Shown here: in pieces, positions 1-5,110 of the stretch | How the letters are laid out: every line of letters starts with the position of its first letter | Position numbering within the stretch: the first letter of the stretch is position 1 | NCBI GenBank assembly: GCA_003505715.1 | Contig: DNXU01000138.1 | Span: forward strand, 6,956 to 12,065 | From: Cyanobacteria bacterium UBA8803 | GTDB lineage: Bacteria > Cyanobacteriota > Cyanobacteriia > Cyanobacteriales > Coleofasciculaceae | Direction: 5' to 3' | DNA: 5,110 nucleotides | Position numbers and translations under genes: made by a program | Notes under the pieces: model-generated | Told to the model about the DNA's origin: nothing | What the model saw: the letters and a program-made list of their open reading frames with translations, nothing else | Databases searched by the model: none

Positions 1-21
1 ACAACCAACAACCAACAACCA
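1..21 (+). repeat. Heptanucleotide tandem repeat (ACAACCA x3), cut by window edge
   Basis: Three perfect copies of ACAACCA run from base 1 to 21 and may continue upstream of the window. They lie in frame inside the kinase gene, just before the strand leading to the G1 box, and encode NQQPTT. Short tandem heptamer repeats are known from cyanobacteria, mostly between genes. The unit is 7 bases, so a change of one copy would shift the reading frame. Confidence 0.75.
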
Positions 22-1001
22 TCTTCTTTGAAGTTTCTGATACCGGTCCTGGTATTGCTGCACAAGAGATAGATAGCTTATTTGAAGCCTTTACTCAAAC
101 CGCTACAGGTCGGAAATCTCAGCAAGGGACAGGTTTAGGATTACCGATCAGCCGTTCCTTCGTGCAACTGTTGGGGGGAGAAATTATCGTCAAGAGTATT
201 TTAGGTCAGGGATCGACATTTAAATTTCATATCCCAGTTAAGCTTGCCCGTGCCAGTGACATTCAGATCCGCCAGCCAACAGATCGGGTGATTGGCTTAG
301 CATCTGGCCAAGGAGAGTATCGTATTCTAGTTGTCGAGGATAATTGGGCTTCTCGCGAGCTGTTGGTTAAGTTGCTAAATTCCATAGGCTTTCAGGTATA
401 CGAAGCTGAAAATGGTCAACAAGCCGTTGAAGCCTGGTCAACTTGGCAACCGCATCTGATTTTAATGGATATGCGAATGCCCGTGATGGATGGGTATGAA
501 GCTACTAAGAAAATTAAGCAGGCTCAAAAAAGCTTTGGGTTAGAGTCTCGATTCCAGAATTCTCATAAACAGAACTCCCTTCGTCCTGCTTGTGCGATCG
601 TTGCCCTAACAGCTAGTGCGTTTGAAGAACAGCGAGCTGCTATTTTAGCAGCCGGTTGTGACGACTTTATTCGCAAACCATTCCAAGAGAAAATCCTTTT
701 GGAAAAGATTGCCACTCATCTGGGGGTGCGTTATCTTTGTGAAGACTCACCTCACCTCGGTTCGCCCCAGCTGCGAGAAACGGTTGAGGAGTTGACCCCT
801 GAGGCTCTAGCTATGATGCCCAAAGAATGGCTTGCACAGCTTTGCTGGGCAGCACAAGCTTGCAATGATGAGGAAATTCTCGCCCTCATTGAGCAAATTC
901 CAGAGTCGCAGGTAGCTTTAAAGTTAGCGCTGGCCGATTTAGTTGATAATTTTAGACTGGATATAATTTTTAATTTAACTCAAGCCTCGACTAATGCTTA
1001 A
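1..1001 (+). CDS. Hybrid sensor histidine kinase, C-terminal part (HATPase, receiver, helical tail); 5' end outside window
   Basis: The frame is open from base 3, giving 332 codons up to the stop. Seen: the C-terminal half of a histidine kinase ATPase domain with the G1 box DTGPGI (residues 13-18), an F box LFEAFTQ (26-32) and the G2 box GTGLGL (42-47). A receiver domain follows at about residues 106-240, with acidic pair E112/D113, phosphoacceptor D156 in LILMDMRMP, T203 and K225 in RKPF. A tail of about 70 residues follows, with WLAQLCWAAQACNDEEI and a VDNFRLDII stretch. Similar tails follow receivers in many cyanobacterial hybrid kinases, where they may act like a phosphotransfer or dimer helix; this role is inferred. 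The sensor, the phosphorylated histidine and the N box lie upstream. The GTG at 162 is internal to the ATPase domain and is not the start. The receiver has a loop of about 15 extra residues before its fourth strand (near residues 172-194). The 3' end overlaps the next gene by 8 bases, which suggests translational coupling and a shared signalling pathway. Confidence 0.93.
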   Translation, partial: NQQPTTIFFEVSDTGPGIAAQEIDSLFEAFTQTATGRKSQQGTGLGLPISRSFVQLLGGEIIVKSILGQGSTFKFHIPVKLARASDIQIRQPTDRVIGLASGQGEYRILVVEDNWASRELLVKLLNSIGFQVYEAENGQQAVEAWSTWQPHLILMDMRMPVMDGYEATKKIKQAQKSFGLESRFQNSHKQNSLRPACAIVALTASAFEEQRAAILAAGCDDFIRKPFQEKILLEKIATHLGVRYLCEDSPHLGSPQLRETVEELTPEALAMMPKEWLAQLCWAAQACNDEEILALIEQIPESQVALKLALADLVDNFRLDIIFNLTQASTNA

Positions 1002-2418
1002 CCATTTACCCTTCAAGTCTAGACCGGACATTTTAGTGGTTGACGATACTCGAGAAAACCTGCGTCTTTTATCTACGATGTTAAGTGATGCTGGGTATAA
1101 AGTCAGAAAGGCTATTAACGGGGCACTGGCTTTGAGAGCGATACAGATAGCCAAGCCAGATTTGATTCTCCTCGATATTAGAATGCCAGATTTTAATGGC
1201 TACGAAGTCTGTAGTAAATTGAAAGATGAACCGCAAACAGCCCATATACCAATAATTTTTATTAGCGCTTCAGATGAAGTATTGGACAAAGTTAAAGCCT
1301 TTGATGTGGGAGGAGTAGACTATATTACCAAGCCCTTTGAAATGCAAGAGGTATTGGTACGGGTTAAGAACCACCTAATGATTTCCCAACAGCAAAAACA
1401 ACTTTTATTACAGCGTCAGCAATTAGCTAAGCAAAATAAACAGTTACAACTTTTATTGACAACAACCAAAGCGATTAATGAAGCAGATAATTTTCAAGAG
1501 GCACTAGAAGTAACCCTCGAACAAGTATGTGAGAAAATTGGCTGGGATTTTGGAGAAGTTTGGCTACCTAACTCCCAAGCTACGGTTTTTGAATTGGGTG
1601 AAGGGTGGTATGCCAGCGACCAACGCTTTTTTGAATTCAGAGGCGAGAGTAAAAAGTTGACCTTTGCCACCCAAAGAGAATTTCTTAAACAAATTTGCAC
1701 CAGCCAACAACCTAGTTGGATAGCTGATGTATCTGTTGAATCCTGTGATATTTTTCAAAGGAACCAGTTAGCTCGTAAGGTGGGATTAAAAGCCTGTTTT
1801 GGTGTTCCCATTCTTTTCAACGATGAAGTTTTAGCGATTTTGGTGTTCTTGAAACAAGAAGCCAGTCCACCGGAGAAGCTGCTCATGAAGCTAGTCAATT
1901 TTCTAGCATCTCAGTTAAGTTCCTTTATTGAGCGCAAGCGTTCTGAGTCGGCATTACGTGAAAGTCAGCAACAGTTAGCGGCAATGGCAGCGAATATTCC
2001 CGGATGCGTGTATCGGGGTGTGGTTCATCCTGATGGCAGCATGAAGCTAATCTATACTAGCGAGGGAGAGCAGGATCTCAGCGGTCTCAACCCTAAAGAG
2101 GCAATGCGAGAGCCAAATCGTTTGCTGGAAAGCATTCCTGCTGATAACCAAGCGGACTTCTATGAAACCCTGAGAGCTGTAGCCGAGCTAAACCAGCCTA
2201 TCACGCGGGAATATCCTATCGCTGCCCCTGACGGTGAGGTGAAGTGGGTACGAAATAGCGCTCGATATTCCTTAATGGATAATGGTGATGTAATGGTAGA
2301 TGGCGTCGCAATTGATATCAGCGATTGTCTCCGGGAGGTTTTCACTTCATGTATCGCTACCGAGGAGCGTTTGCGGCTTCTAGAACAAGCGATCGCAGCT
2401 TCTGGCAGCAATGATTGA
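994..2418 (+). CDS. Response regulator with REC, GAF and PAS domains, lacking an output domain (probably truncated)
   Basis: Predicted cytoplasmic signalling protein of 474 residues with no membrane segment. Seen: a receiver at about residues 12-125 with acidic pair D17/D18, phosphoacceptor D61 in LILLDIRMP, S91 and K113 in ITKPF. A glutamine-rich coiled coil (about 128-155) follows, then a GAF domain (about 157-313, with the FGVPILFNDEVLAILVF core), a helical linker with IERKRSESALRESQQQL, and a PAS domain (about 327-445, ending DGEVKWVR and DGVAIDIS). GAF and PAS domains usually bind small ligands or chromophores; the ligand is not evident here, and no bilin-type cysteine motif is visible. 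The end is odd: EERLRLLEQAIAAS is a linker that in cyanobacterial proteins normally leads into another PAS, GGDEF or kinase domain, but the protein stops four residues later. The start at 994 lies inside the preceding gene's 3' end and has no clear Shine-Dalgarno, consistent with coupled translation. The upstream hybrid kinase is the likely phosphodonor. Confidence 0.9.
   Translation: MLNHLPFKSRPDILVVDDTRENLRLLSTMLSDAGYKVRKAINGALALRAIQIAKPDLILLDIRMPDFNGYEVCSKLKDEPQTAHIPIIFISASDEVLDKVKAFDVGGVDYITKPFEMQEVLVRVKNHLMISQQQKQLLLQRQQLAKQNKQLQLLLTTTKAINEADNFQEALEVTLEQVCEKIGWDFGEVWLPNSQATVFELGEGWYASDQRFFEFRGESKKLTFATQREFLKQICTSQQPSWIADVSVESCDIFQRNQLARKVGLKACFGVPILFNDEVLAILVFLKQEASPPEKLLMKLVNFLASQLSSFIERKRSESALRESQQQLAAMAANIPGCVYRGVVHPDGSMKLIYTSEGEQDLSGLNPKEAMREPNRLLESIPADNQADFYETLRAVAELNQPITREYPIAAPDGEVKWVRNSARYSLMDNGDVMVDGVAIDISDCLREVFTSCIATEERLRLLEQAIAASGSND
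2389..2396. repeat. HIP1 palindrome GCGATCGC
   Basis: A perfect octamer within the REC-GAF-PAS gene. HIP1 is strongly over-represented in many cyanobacterial genomes, so it is a host marker rather than a local function. Confidence 0.8.
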
Positions 2419-2419
2419 T

Positions 2420-2425
2420 AGGAGA
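2420..2425 (+). promoter_or_regulatory. Ribosome binding site of the Uma2 gene
   Basis: AGGAGA lies 5 bases before the ATG at 2431 and 1 base after the stop of the preceding gene. It fixes the Uma2 start. No promoter fits in the 12-base gap, so the gene is probably transcribed with the upstream genes or from a promoter inside the REC-GAF-PAS gene. Confidence 0.7.
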
Positions 2426-2430
2426 ATACC

Positions 2431-3033
2431 ATGACCCCGACTACTAAACAAAAATTAACCTTCGATCAATTCCTAGAGCAGTGTCCGGAGGAAGGATTTT
2501 ATGAACTTGTAGATGGAAAAATTGTAGAGGTGCGTTCAACAAGAAACCATGATGATGTAGCAAATTTCCTCTTATTTAGCCTAAATGATGAAATCAGGCG
2601 ACTGAACTTAAATTATGTAGTCAACAACACAGCAGTTATCAGAACTGTGACCCAAGACGGAACAGAGCAAGGACGGAAACCTGATGTCAGTGTAATAGAT
2701 CGAGATGTATGGCGTTCAAACCGCTCTGATTACAATGCTCTAGAGGAATCAATTGAGTTAGCCGTAGAGGTAACGTCAACCAATTGGGATGATGACTACA
2801 TAGATAAGCTGGGTGAATATCAAAGATTGGGAATTATTGAATACTGGATTGTGGATTATTTAGCCATTGCTTCCAGAGAATATCTGGGTAATCCCAAAAT
2901 TCCTACTGTATTTGTTTTCCTGTTAGATCCCGATGGGAAGTACAAGTGTACTAAGTTTAGAGGTGATGAAAGGATTGTGTCTCCCACTTTTCCAGAACTA
3001 AGGCTAACGGCTGAGCAAGTGTTGAAAGCATAG
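2431..3033 (+). CDS. Uma2 family (DUF820) PD-(D/E)XK nuclease-like protein
   Basis: 200 residues, the normal length for Uma2 proteins, which occur in many copies in cyanobacteria and have a restriction-endonuclease-like fold. Seen: the N-terminal TFDQFLEQCPEEGFYELVDGKIVEV signature of the family (residues 10-34, overall acidic), then D85 in RKPDVSV, E113 in LAVEVTS, and K126 in DKLGEYQRLGIIEYW, followed by VDY at 141-143. D85 and E113 are the expected metal-binding acids of the core. K126 is the conserved lysine of the following helix. The protein appears complete and intact at both ends, ending LTAEQVLKA. The substrate and biological role of the family are unsettled; a nuclease activity is predicted from fold, not shown here. 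It follows the REC-GAF-PAS gene by 12 bases and is convergent with the TPR gene at 3156-3710. It looks like a passenger rather than a partner of the two-component genes. Confidence 0.93.
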   Translation: MTPTTKQKLTFDQFLEQCPEEGFYELVDGKIVEVRSTRNHDDVANFLLFSLNDEIRRLNLNYVVNNTAVIRTVTQDGTEQGRKPDVSVIDRDVWRSNRSDYNALEESIELAVEVTSTNWDDDYIDKLGEYQRLGIIEYWIVDYLAIASREYLGNPKIPTVFVFLLDPDGKYKCTKFRGDERIVSPTFPELRLTAEQVLKA

Positions 3034-3100
3034 CAATGTAAAAAGAGGATATGCTCAACCTAAAACTAGAAATTTCAAGCCTGCAAACAGAGACAATTGA

Positions 3101-3172
3101 ACTTAATATCACCCCTACAGAATTGGTGGGTGTCCGAACTCCTGTATTCTTCTGTTCAAACAAACTTAATAT
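3101..3172 (+). repeat. 9-bp direct repeat pair (ACTTAATAT) at the break of the TPR gene
   Basis: ACTTAATAT occurs at 3101-3109 and again at 3164-3172, enclosing 54 bases. The right copy falls in the last codons of the minus-strand TPR gene, where its similarity to TPR sequence ends. The pair could be a target-site duplication around a small insertion or a relic of a deletion; chance is also possible. The rest of the 122-base convergent gap (3034-3155) holds a weak stem CACCC/GGGTG (3110-3114 with 3128-3132) without a T run, so no terminator is called. Confidence 0.35.
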
Positions 3173-3710
3173 GGGGAACCCGTTGCCATTCTTCGGGGAA
3201 GACTCGGTGCGCGAACACTTCCTTGGCTTGGTAATAGTGGGCATAAGCACGGCGGGTATTTTCTACAGGATTGCCGTGAGAACGAGTACTGTAACAGAGA
3301 GCTAAGTTATTGTGTACTGTGGCCCACCGCCAGGGTAACTCCTCACGAGTGTAGACCTGTAAGGCAATTTCACAGCAAGCGATCGCTATCTCTAGGTTAA
3401 CGTCTGGGTCTCCTTCGGGTAATGCCCAGATAATTCCAGCCAGATCCACCAGTACGCTAGCAATTAAGGTTGCTTCATCTAGGGAGACCATTGATAGGGT
3501 AAGCGTTGCCCAATTCCGTAAAACGTAGATGAAGTGAGCCTCTAGGAGATCTAGATTTTCTACCAGGAGTGGGTATACCCCTTGCGCATCGCCTTGGCTG
3601 GAGTGGGTTGCCTTTAAAAGTTCAAGTAATAATAGTGGAGTCTGGTCAAGGGGTGTAATCAAGGAAGGTGCGACAGGCTCAGTGGCAATGGAATTGGGTA
3701 GCTGCATCAT
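3156..3710 (-). CDS. Truncated TPR protein, N-terminal part of a CHAT-associated tetratricopeptide protein
   Basis: 184 residues from the ATG at 3710 (a second ATG follows directly). AGGAG eight bases upstream supports this start over the longer frame beginning at 3791, whose extra 27 residues are of low complexity. Seen: an N-terminal helical region with TPLLLLELLKAT, YPLLVENLDLLEAHF and VLRNWATLTLS (residues 24-73), then two TPR-like units. The first is NLEIAIACCEIALQVYTREELP with RWATVHNNLALCYSTR (105-143). The second, less complete, is AYAHYYQAKEVFAHRVFPEEWQRV (155-178). In cyanobacteria this pattern, with units ending TREAFP..WA..QNNLG, is typical of long TPR proteins that end in a CHAT (caspase-like) domain. 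Here the protein stops at PHIKFV, after one and a half repeats, with no CHAT domain in the window. It is therefore most likely a 3'-truncated remnant, though it might still make a short protein. It is transcribed divergently from the VMAP-like gene at 4221. Confidence 0.75.
   Translation of the reverse strand: MMQLPNSIATEPVAPSLITPLDQTPLLLLELLKATHSSQGDAQGVYPLLVENLDLLEAHFIYVLRNWATLTLSMVSLDEATLIASVLVDLAGIIWALPEGDPDVNLEIAIACCEIALQVYTREELPWRWATVHNNLALCYSTRSHGNPVENTRRAYAHYYQAKEVFAHRVFPEEWQRVPHIKFV
3379..3386. repeat. HIP1 palindrome GCGATCGC
   Basis: A second perfect HIP1 octamer, inside the minus-strand TPR gene. It supports a cyanobacterial host and suggests the TPR gene has long resided in such a genome. 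Confidence 0.8.
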
Positions 3711-3718
3711 AAAGAAGT

Positions 3719-3723
3719 CTCCT
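3719..3723 (-). promoter_or_regulatory. Ribosome binding site of the TPR gene
   Basis: On the minus strand AGGAG ends 8 bases before the ATG whose first base is 3710. This decides the start of the TPR gene and indicates that its 5' end is still translatable. Confidence 0.65.
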
Positions 3724-3838
3724 GAATTTTGAGGCTTGCTGGCGTGGGCGTGTTTTGGTGCAAAGGCAGCAGGCACTCCCACCGAGGCCAACCATACTTT
3801 CTGCTACTTACTTCTGATGCCCAATATTCCTGTCCGGA

Positions 3839-3869
3839 AAAAAAAATACTTTTTTGACATATTTTTTTT
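3839..3869. repeat. A/T-only inverted repeat
   Basis: Arms AAAAAAAATA (3839-3848) and TATTTTTTTT (3860-3869) are perfect inverted copies around an 11-base centre that contains TTGACA. The arms contain no G or C, so this is a poor hairpin terminator. Curved A-tract DNA near a promoter, or a protein site, is possible. Confidence 0.5.
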
Positions 3870-4070
3870 GAGTCGAGTGCATGGGGGTCTAGGGGAAGGA
3901 AAACAAGTTAATCCACACTTTCATCTTTCACCGTTCGCCATACCCCATCAGCATCAGTACGGCAAGAACCTTAGCAACGCACCAATTGACAGATGAAGGC
4001 ATCCGTGCAGCAGCATGGCAGCTCTGTGACCTGCTGGCTCTACCTGGGTATGAAAAAGTAGTTTAAGCTG

Positions 4071-4085
4071 TGGGGTGTATCCCCA
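4071..4085. repeat. 15-bp palindrome TGGGGTGTATCCCCA
   Basis: Perfect 5-bp arms, TGGGG and CCCCA, flank a 5-base centre. It lies 4 bases after the stop of the orphan frame 3893-4066 and about 135 bases before the VMAP-like gene. There is no T run, so an operator is as likely as a terminator remnant; function unknown. Confidence 0.4.
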
Positions 4086-4220
4086 TCAACACCAAATACT
4101 AGGGCAGCATGGAATACTAAGGCTATACAGATCGAGTCGGCTTAGAGCGCGTCCATTAATCGGAAAACCAGGTTGGTTAGTGGGGCGATCGGGGAATGCA
4201 GGCATGAACGATGAATGACC

Positions 4221-5110
4221 ATGAATTTTGAAGAAGCACTCCAAGCGGCCAATGAGGCATTTTTTGCCCATACCAAACGATATCTGAGTGACGTTGAGGT
4301 AACGCTCCTTCGGGGAGCTTGGCAAAATCACACTTATCACGAGATGTCAGAAAACACTGAGTATACCGCAAATTACTTACAACGAACAGTTGGCCCGAAG
4401 CTTTGGAAGCAACTTTCAGATGCCTTGGGCGAACCCGTTAGTAAAACGAACTTCCGAGAAGCGTTCAAGCGGAAATTGCCGCCCTTGTCGCGTACTGCCA
4501 CGCCAACCCCATCAGCACTCACTATCGAATTTCCTAACAAGCCAGTCGCGCTGGATTCTCCTTTTTATGTCGAGCGTCCCCCCATTGAATCAGACTGTTA
4601 TGAAGTGATTTTGCAGCCCGGTGCCCTCATCCGGATTAAAGCGCCTCAGCAGATGGGTAAAACCTCCCTGCTGTATAGAATTCTCGCTCTCGCCGCCCAA
4701 CAGGGGTATCGTACAGTCCGTTTGAACTTGCGGGAAGCCGAGGGGACAGTCTTTAGCCACCTAGATAAATTTTTGCGCTGGTTATGCGCTAACGTCAGCC
4801 TTCAGCTCGATCTGCCAAATCAACTGGATCATTATTGGAATGAGGCAGTGATCGGCAGTATGGTGAGCTGTAAAACCTACTTTCAGGCTTATCTGTTACA
4901 TAAAATAGAAAGTCCCTTAGTCCTGGCACTGGACGAAGTGGATCAAGTTTTTGAGTATCCCGACATCGCCAAATACTTTTTTCCCATGCTTCGCAGCTGG
5001 CATGAGGAAGCGAATAATCGAGAGATTTGGCAAAGATTGCGCTTAGTGGTGGTACATTCCACAGAAGTTTATATTCCCCTCAATATCAATCAATCGCCCT
5101 TTAATGTCGG
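4221..5110 (+). CDS. VMAP-type winged-helix plus AAA-like ATPase protein, N-terminal part; 3' end outside window
   Basis: 296 complete codons run to the window edge without a stop. Seen: an N-terminal helix-turn-helix region (residues 1-84) with MNFEEALQAANEAFF, LSDVEVTLLRGAW, YLQRTVGPKLWKQLSDALG and VSKTNFREAFKR. This is the pattern of the N-terminal HTH of vWA-MoxR-associated proteins (VMAP), known from predicted cyanobacterial conflict systems. A proline-rich linker (about 86-112) leads to an AAA-like P-loop domain: Walker A APQQMGKTS with K147 and T148, Walker B LVLALDEVDQVFE with D238 and E239, and LRLVVVHSTEVYIPLNINQSPF (273-294), a sensor-like strand typical of this AAA-like family. 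The Walker A opens with alanine rather than the usual glycine. The upstream frame is closed by TGA at 4212-4214, so the start is 4215 or 4221; 4221 matches the usual family N-terminus, and only a weak GCAGG (4198-4202) lies upstream. The likely role is an ATP-driven regulatory switch for an effector encoded in the missing C-terminus or a neighbouring gene. Confidence 0.88.
   Translation, partial: MNFEEALQAANEAFFAHTKRYLSDVEVTLLRGAWQNHTYHEMSENTEYTANYLQRTVGPKLWKQLSDALGEPVSKTNFREAFKRKLPPLSRTATPTPSALTIEFPNKPVALDSPFYVERPPIESDCYEVILQPGALIRIKAPQQMGKTSLLYRILALAAQQGYRTVRLNLREAEGTVFSHLDKFLRWLCANVSLQLDLPNQLDHYWNEAVIGSMVSCKTYFQAYLLHKIESPLVLALDEVDQVFEYPDIAKYFFPMLRSWHEEANNREIWQRLRLVVVHSTEVYIPLNINQSPFNV

Larger units (their letters stand above)
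3711..4220. other. Divergent region of about 510 bases without a confident gene
   Basis: This stretch separates the minus-strand TPR gene from the plus-strand VMAP-like gene and should hold both promoters. No convincing -35/-10 pair was found. A perfect TTGACA at 3854-3859 has no matching -10 at 16-18 bases. Two unassigned + frames stay open. One, 3893-4066, has no usable start and ends LTDEGIRAAAWQLCDLLALPGYEKVV in two parts. The other, 4054-4218, is rich in arginine and glycine, and its stop overlaps the ATG at 4215 as ATGA. AATACTA is repeated at 4095-4101 and 4113-4119, a period of 18 bases. The frames may be gene remnants; no family is recognised. Confidence 0.5.

Noticed and set aside
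1..21. CRISPR array
   Set aside because: The repeats are contiguous 7-base units without spacers.
162..164. GTG at 162 as a gene start
   Set aside because: It lies inside the kinase ATPase domain, after the G2 box; the frame is open upstream to the window edge with clear G1 and F boxes.
3110..3132. Possible terminator hairpin between the convergent genes
   Set aside because: The stem is only 5 bp with a 13-base loop and no T run on either strand.
3051..3305. Plus-strand frame of 84 codons after Uma2
   Set aside because: Its second half is antisense to the well-supported TPR gene, its ribosome site is only 2-3 bases from the ATG, and its product resembles no family I know.
3736..3996. Plus-strand frame of 86 codons in the divergent gap
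   Set aside because: It has low-complexity, cysteine- and histidine-rich composition, runs through the A/T inverted repeat (KKKYFFDIFF) and has no ribosome site; most likely chance.
4086..4371. Minus-strand frames of 64 and 84 codons
   Set aside because: They overlap the start of the VMAP-like gene on the opposite strand, whose domains are clear; treated as shadows.
4390..4608. Plus-strand frame of 72 codons
   Set aside because: It lies in another frame inside the VMAP-like gene, over its HTH and linker.

Overview
The window most likely comes from a cyanobacterium, probably a filamentous, signalling-rich one. It carries two copies of the cyanobacterial palindrome HIP1 (GCGATCGC). Its gene families are also typical of that group: hybrid kinases with a receiver tail, REC-GAF-PAS proteins, Uma2 nucleases, TPR proteins of the CHAT class, and HTH plus AAA proteins of the VMAP class. 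The species cannot be read from the sequence.

Left block (1-3033, + strand). This is a tightly packed run of three genes. The first is the 3' part of a hybrid sensor histidine kinase: ATPase domain, receiver, then a helical tail. It opens inside a heptanucleotide tandem repeat at the window edge. Its last 8 bases overlap the start of a second gene, a REC-GAF-PAS response regulator that has no recognisable output domain and stops inside what looks like the linker to a further domain. Twelve bases later, after a clear ribosome binding site, a Uma2-family PD-(D/E)XK protein begins. The first two genes look like a translationally coupled phosphorelay pair. The Uma2 gene is probably a passenger that may have replaced the rest of the regulator.

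Middle (3034-4220). A 122-base convergent gap separates Uma2 from a minus-strand gene (3156-3710). That gene encodes only the N-terminal part of a TPR protein of the kind usually joined to a CHAT protease domain. It appears truncated, and a 9-bp direct repeat sits at the apparent break. Next comes a divergent region of about 510 bases without a confident gene. It holds an A/T-only inverted repeat, a 15-bp G/C palindrome and two short open frames that may be gene remnants.

Right block (4221-5110, + strand). This is the N-terminal 296 codons of a protein with a VMAP-type winged-helix domain followed by an AAA-like P-loop ATPase, running off the window. Such proteins are known or predicted regulators of NTP-dependent conflict systems. 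The effector part, if there is one, lies beyond the window. Next to a TPR/CHAT remnant, this half of the window looks like a partly eroded defence or signalling locus.
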